From Rhizobium ecuadorense (GTDB taxonomy: Bacteria > Pseudomonadota > Alphaproteobacteria > Rhizobiales > Rhizobiaceae): a stretch of 64,000 bases of DNA. Location of the stretch: NCBI RefSeq assembly GCF_001187535.1, contig NZ_LFIO01000381.1, positions 186,001-250,000 of the forward strand, read 5' to 3'. Positions 56,308-64,000 of this stretch are shown one piece after another. Both the position numbers and the translations under genes were made by a program. How positions within the stretch are numbered: position 1 is the first letter of the stretch; every line of letters begins with the position of its first letter. Under the pieces are notes generated by a model. That model saw nothing but the letters and a program-made list of their open reading frames with translations. It had not been told where the DNA came from and did no database searches.

Positions 56308-57201
56308 ATGCTGCGTCCAGCCGTCAATGATCTGATCGCCTTCCTTGCCGTTGCCCGCGCACGGAGCTTCACGAAGGCGGCAGGGAGGCTCGGCGTGTCG
56401 CAATCGGCGCTCAGCCATACCATCCGGGGACTTGAGGAGCGGCTTGGGTTGCGCTTGCTGACACGCACGACGCGCAGCGTCTCGCCGACGGAGGCGGGTG
56501 AACGCCTGCTTCTCACCATCGGGCCGCGGATCGACGAGATCGAGACAGAGCTTGCGGCCTTGAGCGCGTTTCGGGAAAAGCCGGCCGGCACCGTCCGCAT
56601 CAATGCCGGAGAACATGCGGCGGATGCCATCCTCTGGCCCGCCTTGGAAAAACTCCTGCCTGACTATCCCGACATCCATGTCGAGATCATCGTCGATTAC
56701 GGCCTGACCGACATCGTCGCCGAACGCTACGATGCGGGTGTGCGCCTCGGTGAACAGGTGGCGAAGGATATGATTGCGGTGCGCATCGGCCCCGACATGC
56801 GCATGGCTGTGGTCGGTGCTCCCGCCTATTTCGAGATGCGGTCGACACCGTTGACGCCGCGGGATCTCACCGATCACAACTGCATCAATCTGCGCCTGCC
56901 GACCTATGGCAGTGTCTATGCCTGGGAGTTCGAGCGGGACGGGCACGAGATGAAGGTTCGCGTCGAGGGACAGTTGACCTTCAATAACATCGCCCTCAGG
57001 CTGAACGCGGCGCTTGCCGGGGCGGGACTGACATATCTGCCTGAAGATGCCGTGCAGGCGCATCTTGCCGACGGGCGGCTGGTGCGCGTGCTTGAAGACT
57101 GGTGTGCGCCGTTCCCCGGCTACCATCTCTACTATCCCAGCCGCCGGCACGCTTCGGCGGCCTTCACCCTTCTCGTCGATGCGCTTCGTTATCGAGGATA
57201 G
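56308..57201 (+). CDS. LysR-family transcriptional regulator
   Basis: 297 residues. Helix-turn-helix [31 protein letters not shown] and then [20 protein letters not shown], followed by the effector domain with [16 protein letters not shown], typical of the CrgA/YafC-like branch. It is divergent from the cupin and aldo/keto reductase genes and most likely regulates them from the 143-bp shared gap. Inducer unknown. Confidence 0.92.
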   Translation: MLRPAVNDLIAFLAVARARSFTKAAGRLGVSQSALSHTIRGLEERLGLRLLTRTTRSVSPTEAGERLLLTIGPRIDEIETELAALSAFREKPAGTVRINAGEHAADAILWPALEKLLPDYPDIHVEIIVDYGLTDIVAERYDAGVRLGEQVAKDMIAVRIGPDMRMAVVGAPAYFEMRSTPLTPRDLTDHNCINLRLPTYGSVYAWEFERDGHEMKVRVEGQLTFNNIALRLNAALAGAGLTYLPEDAVQAHLADGRLVRVLEDWCAPFPGYHLYYPSRRHASAAFTLLVDALRYRG

Positions 57202-57360
57202 CAGCCGACATTTACAGATCCCGCCAATCAGCGGGTATCCGCGCAGAGCCTGTTCTACCTCCTGAGAGGCTCTATGCCGCAGGCGAAAACATGCTGCGCC
57301 GGCGATTTGACATTCCATCAGTCGCCACTAATTGACACTTGAAACTGAAGGAAACAATGA

Positions 57361-58872
57361 ATGAATACTGCGCTTCCTGCCACGAAAGCCCGGACCGGGG
57401 TGTCCGGTTTGGACACAATACTGGCGGGAGGGCTTTCGACGGGCCACGTTTTTCTCCTGGAGGGAAATCCTGGAGCGGGCAAGACAACCATTGCACTGCA
57501 GTTTCTGATCGAAGGCGCGCGGCTCGGCGAGCAGGGGCTCTACATCACCCTTTCGGAAACCGAGAGCGAGCTGCGGGCCGGTGCCGCATCGCACGGCATG
57601 GCGATCGACGGAAATATCGAGGTCTTCGAACTCGTGCCTCCGGAAAGCTTGCTGGATACAGACCAGCAGCAAAGCCTGCTTTATTCGTCGGATCTTGAAC
57701 TCGGTGAGTCGACACAAGAAATCTTCACGGCTTTCGAGCGGGTCAAACCGAGCCGGGTGGTTCTCGACAGCCTGTCCGAAATAAGGCTGCTGGCCCAAAG
57801 CTCGCTGCGTTACCGCCGGCAGATTCTTGCGCTCAAACACTATTTTGCCCGACAGGGGGCGACCGTCCTTCTCCTCGACGATATGACCTCCGACACGCTC
57901 GACAAGACGGTGCACAGTGTGGTGCACGGGGTGATCCATCTCGACGAATTGGCCCCGAATTACGGCGCCGAACGGCGACGCTTAAGGGTGATGAAATACC
58001 GCGGGCAGGCCTTCCTCGGTGGCTATCACGATTTCATTATCCAGACCGGCGGTGTCGTCGTATTTCCGCGCCTCGTCGCCGCCGAACACAGGACGAGTTA
58101 TCTTCGCGATCAGCTTTCCAGCGGTATTGCCGGGCTGGACCTGCTCCTCGGCGGTGGGCTCGAACGAGGATCGAGTACGCTGATCCTCGGTCCTGCCGGC
58201 ACCGGCAAGAGCACCTTCTCTTTTCAATTTGTGATGGCGGCCATCGCGCGCGGCGAAAAGGCGGCTGTTTTCATTTTTGACGAGGAACTCGGCTTGCTGC
58301 TCATGCGCCTGAAACAGCTCGGCATGGATCTCGAGGCCCTGAGGGATGAGGGTCTGCTGCATATCGAGCAGCTCGATGCCGCGGAGTTGTCGCCCGGTGA
58401 ATTTGCCCATCGCGTATGTGCTTCCGTCGACAGGTCGGGAGCGAAAACCGTGGTCATCGACAGCATCAACGGCTATCAGGCCTCGATGCCGGATGAAAAT
58501 TCGCTGATATTGCACATGCATGAGCTGTTGCAATATCTGAACAGGCAAGGCGCAAACACCTTCCTCACCGTCGCCCAGCACGGACTGGTCGGCGACATGA
58601 AGGCACCCGTCGACGTGACCTATCTCGCCGACACCGTCATCTTGCTGCGTTACTTCGAGGCGGTCGGACGTGTGCGGCGAGCGGTCTCCGTCATCAAGAA
58701 GAGGACGGGCTACCACGAGGACACCATCCGGGAGTATCGGATCGATGCCGGCGGCCTGACTTTCGGAGAGCCCATCGTCGGTTTCCAGGGGGTGCTTCGC
58801 GGCGTTCCGGAATTCGTCTCAACGTCCGCTCCGCTTTTGCCCACCGACAACAAGGACGGCGGCAATTCCTAA
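57361..58872 (+). CDS. KaiC-like double-domain ATPase
   Basis: 503 residues, two RecA/KaiC domains in tandem. Walker A motifs are GNPGAGKTT (first) and GPAGTGKST (second); Walker B-like strands RVVLDSLSEIRLL and KTVVIDSINGYQA follow. This is the size and layout of KaiC-family proteins, but no KaiA or KaiB gene is nearby and the C-terminal phosphorylation pair of cyanobacterial KaiC was not identified. In rhizobia such proteins sit next to sensor kinases, as here. The role may be signalling or stress response rather than a clock. Confidence 0.9.
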   Translation: MNTALPATKARTGVSGLDTILAGGLSTGHVFLLEGNPGAGKTTIALQFLIEGARLGEQGLYITLSETESELRAGAASHGMAIDGNIEVFELVPPESLLDTDQQQSLLYSSDLELGESTQEIFTAFERVKPSRVVLDSLSEIRLLAQSSLRYRRQILALKHYFARQGATVLLLDDMTSDTLDKTVHSVVHGVIHLDELAPNYGAERRRLRVMKYRGQAFLGGYHDFIIQTGGVVVFPRLVAAEHRTSYLRDQLSSGIAGLDLLLGGGLERGSSTLILGPAGTGKSTFSFQFVMAAIARGEKAAVFIFDEELGLLLMRLKQLGMDLEALRDEGLLHIEQLDAAELSPGEFAHRVCASVDRSGAKTVVIDSINGYQASMPDENSLILHMHELLQYLNRQGANTFLTVAQHGLVGDMKAPVDVTYLADTVILLRYFEAVGRVRRAVSVIKKRTGYHEDTIREYRIDAGGLTFGEPIVGFQGVLRGVPEFVSTSAPLLPTDNKDGGNS

Positions 58873-61006
58873 TTTTAACAACCCGAAGGCCCTGATCTAT
58901 GCACCGGCCGGACGCGATGCCCAGGTCGCGGCATCGTTGACCGATGAGACTGGACTGCCATCGATAGCCGTTACCGATTTGACACTCTTCGCGTCATCAC
59001 TCGATGATGAAATCGCGGTTGGCATTCTGACTGAGGAGGCCGTCCGCGGGAGCGACCTGAAACCGATTGCTGCCTGGGTTGCCGGCCAGCCAAGCTGGTC
59101 CGACCTGCCGTTCATCGTTCTCACCCAACGCGGTGGGGGACCTGAACGAAATCCCGCCGCCGCGATGCTTTCCGAGGTTCTCGGCAATGTGACTTTTCTG
59201 GAGAGGCCGTTCCATGCCACGTCCTTCATCAGCGTTGCGCGGACCGCACTGAAAGGCCGGCTGCGCCAATATGAAGCGCGCGCCCGGCTCGAGGCTCTGG
59301 GCGAGGGAGAGCGGCGGTTGCAGACCGCGCTCGCCGCCGGCCGCCTTGGTGCATGGGAGCTGGAACTGTCCACGATGGCCCTGTCGGCTTCGGCGACCTG
59401 CAAGGAAATCTTCGGCCGAGCGCCGGATGATGAGGTGAGCTACGACGATCTGGTTGCGAGCATCCACCCCGACGATCGCGACCTTGTTCTGGCACGCCTG
59501 CGGCAGACGGTCGATACCGGTCGCGACTATTCGATCGAACACAGGACGATCTGGCCGGATGGATCACTGCATTGGACCGAGGTGCATGCCCAGCTTTATG
59601 CGGACAGATATGGATCGGCCAGGAAGCTTGTCGGAGTCTGCTCCGATACCACCGTCCGCAAGACCATCGAGGAAAATCTGAGACGGCTCAATGAGACGCT
59701 CGAAGAGCGTGTCAGGGAACGGACCCGGGAGGTCAATGCCGCCCACCAGACCCTGCTCGAAGAGGTCGCCCAACGTGAGAGAGCCGAGGAGCAGCTTCGC
59801 CAATCCCAGAAAATGGAGGCGATCGGTCAACTCACAGGCGGCGTTGCGCATGATTTCAACAATCTGCTGATGGTGGTTCTCGGAAATCTGGAACTGCTCG
59901 GCAAACACGTTGCCGGAGATGCCAAGGCGGCGCGTCTGGTCGATGGCGCCCTTCAAGGCGCGCGCCGCGGCGCGGCGCTGACGCAGCGCCTGCTGGCTTT
60001 TGCCAGGCAGCAGGATCTGCAGGTCAAGCCCGTCGATCTGGCCGAACTGGTCTCCGGCATGAATGACCTGCTGCGGCGTTCGGTCGGATCCTCCGTCAGC
60101 ATCGAGACCATTCTGCCGGCGGCTTTGCCGCCCGCCTTGGTCGATGCGAACCAGCTCGAACTGGCGCTGCTCAACCTTGCGGTCAATGCCCGTGATGCGA
60201 TGCCTGATGGCGGAAAACTATCGATATCGCTGCGCGAGGAACAGGTTGCCGGTCATCACGCCGATCTCGGCGAGGGAACCTATCTGGTGTTGGCGGTGGC
60301 CGACAGCGGCACCGGCATGGACGCGGAGACGCTGAAGAAGGCAGTCGACCCGTTTTTCTCGACCAAGGAACTCGGAAAGGGCACCGGCCTGGGCTTGTCG
60401 ATGATCCATGGACTTGCCGTTCAGCTCAATGGCGCACTTCTTCTGATAAGTGCGCCTGGGGTGGGAACGACCGCCGAATTGTGGCTTCCGGCGACCGAAC
60501 GCTGGCCTGAGCGGCGCGCCGAGCCGGAGCAGCCCACCCCACGGGCCGCATCCAGACTGAAGATCTTGCTGGTCGACGACGATGCCTTGATCGCCATGAG
60601 TTCGGTCGACATGCTCGAAGATCTCGGCCATGAGGTCGTCGAGACAAATTCCGGTGCAGCGGCCCTGGAGTTGATCACGGCTGGTCAGCATTTCGATATG
60701 ATGATCACCGACTATTCGATGCCCGGTATGACCGGCGCACAGCTTGCCGAAGCCGTGCGCGACATTCATCCGGGGCTGCCGATCGTGCTGGCAACGGGTT
60801 ATGCCGACCTTCCCGCCGGCACCGATATCGATATTCCGAGGTTGGGAAAGCCTTATAATCAGGCCCAGCTTGCGAAGGAAATCGCCAAGGCGCTGGCCCG
60901 CGAGAGGGGTCCGGGGATGGGATCCGTCAGCGCGCGTGGTTCAGGGACGCTGTTCAAGGCCGACGATCGCTGCGATGAAATCGGCGATGGCGCCCGTATC
61001 GTCTAG
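58865..61006 (+). CDS. Hybrid histidine kinase with PAS and C-terminal receiver
   Basis: About 713 residues if it starts at ATT 58865. Layout: N-terminal receiver-like domain (ALIYAPAGRDAQVAASL onward), PAS (IHPDDRD region), coiled coil (about 255-310), DHp with GGVAHDFNNLLMVVLGNLELL, ATPase boxes NLAVNARDAMPDG and GTGLGLSM, and a receiver (ILLVDDDALIAMSS, TDYSMPGMTG). The N-terminal domain starts before the first plausible TTG (58937), and no ATG is in frame upstream. ATT 58865 has AAGGA 8 nt before it and overlaps the KaiC stop, suggesting a rare AUU start. The partner is probably the KaiC-like protein. Confidence 0.85.
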   Translation: MPNFNNPKALIYAPAGRDAQVAASLTDETGLPSIAVTDLTLFASSLDDEIAVGILTEEAVRGSDLKPIAAWVAGQPSWSDLPFIVLTQRGGGPERNPAAAMLSEVLGNVTFLERPFHATSFISVARTALKGRLRQYEARARLEALGEGERRLQTALAAGRLGAWELELSTMALSASATCKEIFGRAPDDEVSYDDLVASIHPDDRDLVLARLRQTVDTGRDYSIEHRTIWPDGSLHWTEVHAQLYADRYGSARKLVGVCSDTTVRKTIEENLRRLNETLEERVRERTREVNAAHQTLLEEVAQRERAEEQLRQSQKMEAIGQLTGGVAHDFNNLLMVVLGNLELLGKHVAGDAKAARLVDGALQGARRGAALTQRLLAFARQQDLQVKPVDLAELVSGMNDLLRRSVGSSVSIETILPAALPPALVDANQLELALLNLAVNARDAMPDGGKLSISLREEQVAGHHADLGEGTYLVLAVADSGTGMDAETLKKAVDPFFSTKELGKGTGLGLSMIHGLAVQLNGALLLISAPGVGTTAELWLPATERWPERRAEPEQPTPRAASRLKILLVDDDALIAMSSVDMLEDLGHEVVETNSGAAALELITAGQHFDMMITDYSMPGMTGAQLAEAVRDIHPGLPIVLATGYADLPAGTDIDIPRLGKPYNQAQLAKEIAKALARERGPGMGSVSARGSGTLFKADDRCDEIGDGARIV

Positions 61007-61459
61007 ATCGAAGACGGGCAGGGCGGTATCCGTAACGGCATGATCGGCGGCGATGGCGCGGATATGAGGATCGCTCGGCGCCAGCGGCTGGCGATTGGCG
61101 GCCTCCAGGCGGCGGGCCTCGATCTTCGGGATCGGCTCGCGCTTGTAGCCTTCGATCAGCACGAGATCGCAGGGGGCGAGACGGGCAAGGATTTCCTCGA
61201 ATTCCGGTTCGGGCGCGCCGCGCAGCTCGTGCATGATGGCGTAGCGGGTGCCGGAGACGATGGTGACTTCATGGGCGCCGGCCTCGCGATGCCGGTAGCT
61301 GTCGGCCCCGACCTTGTCGATGTCGAAATCGTGATGGGCGTGCTTGATCGTCGAGATCGTGTAGCCGCGGCGGGCGAATTCCGTCACCAGCCGGACGGCG
61401 AGCCCCGTCTTGCCCGAGTTCTTCCAGCCGGCGATGCCGAAGATTTTGGGTGCGGTCAT
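60941..61459 (-). CDS. mobB: Molybdopterin-guanine dinucleotide biosynthesis adaptor MobB
   Basis: 172 residues, a small P-loop GTPase assisting MobA in attaching GMP to molybdopterin. Walker A is GIAGWKNSGKTGLAVRL near the N-terminus, then TISTIKHAHHDFDIDKVGADS and LVLIEGYKREPIPKIE. Its 3' end overlaps the convergent kinase gene by 66 bp. Its start overlaps the mobA stop by 4 bp, so the two form an operon. Confidence 0.94.
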   Translation of the reverse strand: MTAPKIFGIAGWKNSGKTGLAVRLVTEFARRGYTISTIKHAHHDFDIDKVGADSYRHREAGAHEVTIVSGTRYAIMHELRGAPEPEFEEILARLAPCDLVLIEGYKREPIPKIEARRLEAANRQPLAPSDPHIRAIAADHAVTDTALPVFDLDDTGAIADFIAAIVGLEQRP

Positions 61460-62088
61460 GCGCGAAGGGCCTCCAGCCAGCGTTCCGCCTCGATCAGGTC
61501 GTCAGGCGTGTTGATGTTGAAGAAGGGATCGAGCAGGCTGGCCCGGGTCGGATGCAGCGGAAACGCCACTTCCGTTACGTCATGCCGTAACAGGAAGTCG
61601 CGCACGCGGCGCTTTTCGTCGGTGGCGATCCAGGTCTCGAGATCGGCGGCGAGCGTCACCGGCCAGAGCCCGAAAACGGGATGGCTGCGGCCTTCGGAAG
61701 CGGCAATGGCGATCTGCGACGGGCGTTCGAGCGCTGCGGCCAACCGGGCGACGAGATCGGTCGGGAAGAACGGGCAATCCACAGAGACGGTGACGACATG
61801 GGTGATCGCGGGAACGGTGGCGGCATAGACCATCGCCGCATGGATGCCGGCCAATGGCCCAGCCTTGCCGGGAAACCGGTCTGGGACGACAGGCGCATCC
61901 TCGCCGGCGGCATCGGCATTGACGGCAACGGGGGCGACCTGTTGCGAAAGGCGGGTCAGCACATGGCGGAGCAGGCTTTCGGCCCCGAGCATTGCGCCCG
62001 CCTTGTCGCGGCCCATGCGCTGCGATCGGCCGCCGGCCAGCACGACGCCTGCTATATCGGATCTGTCGAGTGAGAATTCTGTCATCAT
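61456..62088 (-). CDS. mobA: Molybdenum cofactor guanylyltransferase MobA
   Basis: 210 residues. It transfers GMP from GTP to molybdopterin, giving the MGD cofactor used by enzymes such as nitrate reductase. The nucleotide-binding loop VVLAGGRSQRMGRDKA and the strand VVTVSVDCPFFPTDLV are diagnostic, and FNINTPDDL is the conserved C-terminal piece. The start is ATG 62088 (or 62085). It is 6 bp from the DMT transporter gene upstream, so an extended operon is possible. Confidence 0.94.
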   Translation of the reverse strand: MMTEFSLDRSDIAGVVLAGGRSQRMGRDKAGAMLGAESLLRHVLTRLSQQVAPVAVNADAAGEDAPVVPDRFPGKAGPLAGIHAAMVYAATVPAITHVVTVSVDCPFFPTDLVARLAAALERPSQIAIAASEGRSHPVFGLWPVTLAADLETWIATDEKRRVRDFLLRHDVTEVAFPLHPTRASLLDPFFNINTPDDLIEAERWLEALRA

Positions 62089-62094
62089 CCTGCC

Positions 62095-63003
62095 TCAAAC
62101 CGGTGAGCGCGGCGCGGATTCCTGCGCGATCGGCGGCACGCGGCGCTTGGCTTCACGATAGAACGTATAGAGGCCGGAAGCGATGACGATCGCAGCTCCG
62201 AGCAGCGTCCAGTTGTCGGGCACTTCGGCGAAGAAGAAAAAGCCGAGCAGCGAGGAAAAGATAAGGCTGGTATAGCGGAATGGTGCGACGAAGGAGATTT
62301 CGCCGGTGCGCATGGCGAGGATCACCGACTGATAGCCGACGAGCACCAGCACCGAGGCGAGCAGGAGATGTCCGAGCGACGTGGCGCTAACCGGCTGCCA
62401 GCCGCCGAGCACCGGGAGGAGCAAAGCGCCGAAGACGGAGATGGAGACGGCGGTGATGACGGTGATCATCAGCGAGGGAATCTCCGGATCGATCGAGCGG
62501 GTGGCGAGATCGCGGCCGGCCGTCGTCAGCACCGCGCCGACGCAGAGCAGGGCGGCGGCGGTGAAACCTTCCGGTCCGGGGCGGATGATGATCATCACTC
62601 CGACGAGGCCGACTGTTATCGCCGACCAGCGCCGCCAGCCGACGGGCTCGCGGAAAAAGAGCGCAGCGCCGAAGGTGACGACCAGCGGCAGCGATTGCAG
62701 GATCGCCGAGGCATTGGCGATCGGCATCATCCCGAGCGCGGTGATATAGGTGACGGCGGATAACATCTCGCAGATGATGCGGAGAATGATGATCGGCTTA
62801 AGCACGAGGCGCCAGGAGCGCAGCGCGCCCATTTTCCTGGCGATCAGATAAACGAGCAGGCTGGTGAAGAGGCCACGCAGGAACATGATCTCGCCGGCAT
62901 TCATATAGGCGACCACCGATTTGGAGAGAGCATCGCTCGCGGAAAAGCCGGCCATCGCCATGCTCATATAGATGGCGCCCTCAGTATTGCGTGACCGCGG
63001 CAT
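62095..63003 (-). CDS. DMT/EamA-family transporter
   Basis: 302 residues with about ten hydrophobic segments in two EamA halves, for example GAIYMSMAMAGFSASDALSKS and ASGLYTFYREAKRRV. ALGMMPIANASAILQSLPLVVTFGAALFF is the typical central block. It probably exports a small metabolite. ATG 63003 is the plausible start. It lies directly before mobA on the same strand. Confidence 0.9.
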   Translation of the reverse strand: MPRSRNTEGAIYMSMAMAGFSASDALSKSVVAYMNAGEIMFLRGLFTSLLVYLIARKMGALRSWRLVLKPIIILRIICEMLSAVTYITALGMMPIANASAILQSLPLVVTFGAALFFREPVGWRRWSAITVGLVGVMIIIRPGPEGFTAAALLCVGAVLTTAGRDLATRSIDPEIPSLMITVITAVSISVFGALLLPVLGGWQPVSATSLGHLLLASVLVLVGYQSVILAMRTGEISFVAPFRYTSLIFSSLLGFFFFAEVPDNWTLLGAAIVIASGLYTFYREAKRRVPPIAQESAPRSPV

Positions 63004-63345
63004 GAAGAGATTCCCTTTACCTGTGCGCCCCTTCTTAGTCGGGAAGATACATGAAGGGAATCGGATGAATGTCACACCCGGGATAAATCGATGACGCACC
63101 GCACAATGGTGCTGACGCTGGGGTAGGTGTGTGTTTGGGACACCCAGCAAGTCAGCGTTTTACAATGCAAATTCCGATATTTCCAACGCGTCGATCGAGA
63201 CTTCCGACCTCCTTCGGCGATGAAGCTAATCACTGGCCGAGATCATCGGTCATAGGCGTTTTTCGTTTGTCCGCGCGGGAAACGGGTGGCTGCATCGCCG
63301 GATGTTTGCGATCCCGGATGCCTCGACAACTGAGGAGAAACGGAC
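63004..63345. other. Divergent promoter region, DMT and SDR genes
   Basis: 342 bp without a gene; it should hold promoters for both neighbours. No repeat or operator stands out. Confidence 0.4.
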
Positions 63346-64000
63346 ATGGCACTTCTGAACGACAAGGTCGCGATCATCACCGGCGCAAGCTCCGGCATCG
63401 GCCGCGCGGCGGCGAAACTTTTTGCGCGGGAGGGTGCGAAGCTGGTGGTCACCGGTCGGCGACAGGCGGCGCTTGATGCCGTCGTCGGCGAAATCGAGGC
63501 GGAGGGCGGGCAGGCCGTCGCCATATCGGGCGATGTCCGGGACGAGACGCTGCAGGCAAGGCTCGTCGAGACTGCGGTCTCACGCTTTGGCCGGCTCGAC
63601 ATAGGTTTCAACAATGCCGGCATCCTCGGCGAGATGGGGCCGGTCGCCGGGCTGTCGCTCGAGGGTTGGCGCGAAACGATCGAGACCAATCTCACCGCCG
63701 CCTTCGTCGGCGCCAAACACCAGTCGGCGGCGATGGGAAAAGGCGGCGGGTCGCTGATCTTCACCTCCACTTTCGTCGGCCACACCGCCGGCATGCCTGG
63801 GATGGCCGCCTATGCGGCTGGTAAGGCGGGGCTTATCGGCTTCGTGCAGGTGCTCGCCGCCGAACTCGGCCGGCAGAACATCCGCGTCAACGCGCTGCTG
63901 CCCGGCGGCACCGATACGCCGGCTGCGATCACCAACGCGCCCGATGCGACGCCGGAACTGCTCGCTTTTGTGGAGGGGCTGCACGCGCTGAAGCGCATGG
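63346..64000 (+). CDS. Short-chain dehydrogenase/reductase (5' part)
   Basis: At least 218 residues, cut off by the window end. Cofactor loop VAIITGASSGIGRAAAKLF, NNAG motif at FNNAGILG, the catalytic Ser in FTSTFVG, and YAAGKAG with the YxxxK pair intact, then VNALLPGGTDTP. It is a normal active SDR, in contrast to the altered one at 12448. GAGGAG lies before ATG 63346. Substrate is unknown. Confidence 0.92.
   Translation, partial: MALLNDKVAIITGASSGIGRAAAKLFAREGAKLVVTGRRQAALDAVVGEIEAEGGQAVAISGDVRDETLQARLVETAVSRFGRLDIGFNNAGILGEMGPVAGLSLEGWRETIETNLTAAFVGAKHQSAAMGKGGGSLIFTSTFVGHTAGMPGMAAYAAGKAGLIGFVQVLAAELGRQNIRVNALLPGGTDTPAAITNAPDATPELLAFVEGLHALKRM

Overview
The window is a piece of an alphaproteobacterial chromosome, most likely Rhizobium of the leguminosarum/etli group. 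The evidence is high GC with matching codon use, a RopA-type Rhizobium porin, RIME-like palindromic repeats between genes, rhizobial cobalamin genes, a Usg-family protein, a DivJ/PleC/PdhS-type histidine kinase, and 4-bp ATGA overlaps in many operons. No rRNA, tRNA, CRISPR array, integrase, transposase or prophage was seen. About 70 genes are supported.

Layout. (1) 1-10.2 kb: a plus-strand carbohydrate locus with two sugar ABC permeases (the first cut by the window edge), an ATPase, a GH2 beta-mannosidase, a TIM-barrel isomerase, a Gfo/Idh/MocA dehydrogenase, an aldo/keto reductase and a GH43 beta-xylosidase. Three palindromic repeats lie between the genes. It looks like import and breakdown of plant hemicellulose oligosaccharides. 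(2) 10.6-21.7 kb: an ABC-2 exporter, an atypical SDR facing a LysR gene, a small DMT protein, an aspartic protease with a DUF1289 protein, cobS and cobT back to back, dgkA, a sensor kinase, a membrane-anchored nuclease, a UDG-like protein and an Lrp regulator. (3) 22.3-28.4 kb: ropA, a LysR regulator, an AlkD-like glycosylase with a HIBADH-type dehydrogenase, a divergent MGMT-like protein, and ssuD behind a possible Cys-containing leader ORF. (4) 28.8-33.3 kb: an HscC-type Hsp70 followed 4 bp later by a large membrane protein with a degenerate J domain. (5) 33.5-42 kb: two ArsR-SRPBCC pairs around DUF1801 proteins, a GST, a TPR methyltransferase, DUF2270 and Usg proteins, and a polar amino-acid ABC system with no ATPase nearby. 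(6) 42-51.9 kb: an OmpA-like protein with a long charged linker, then a redox/envelope-stress group (two alpha/beta hydrolases, DipZ-like protein, OmpR/EnvZ-type pair, Ohr, MaiA-like GST). (7) 52.1-54.6 kb: a less GC-rich segment with a T4 Rnl1-like RNA ligase, an overlapping unknown ORF and a protein resembling archaeal IMP cyclohydrolase PurO. (8) 54.6-64 kb: an aldo/keto reductase and cupin opposite a LysR gene, a double-domain KaiC-like ATPase with a hybrid histidine kinase, mobB-mobA, a DMT transporter and an SDR cut by the window end.

The most unusual part is 52.1-54.6 kb. An RNA-sealing enzyme with all its core motifs sits beside a PurO-like protein, a family usually regarded as archaeal, in a stretch that looks acquired. 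Next in interest are the HscC/J-like chaperone pair, the KaiC/kinase pair whose kinase seems to use a non-ATG (possibly AUU) start, and the possible sulfur-responsive leader of ssuD. All functional statements rest on reading motifs by eye; no database search was possible.
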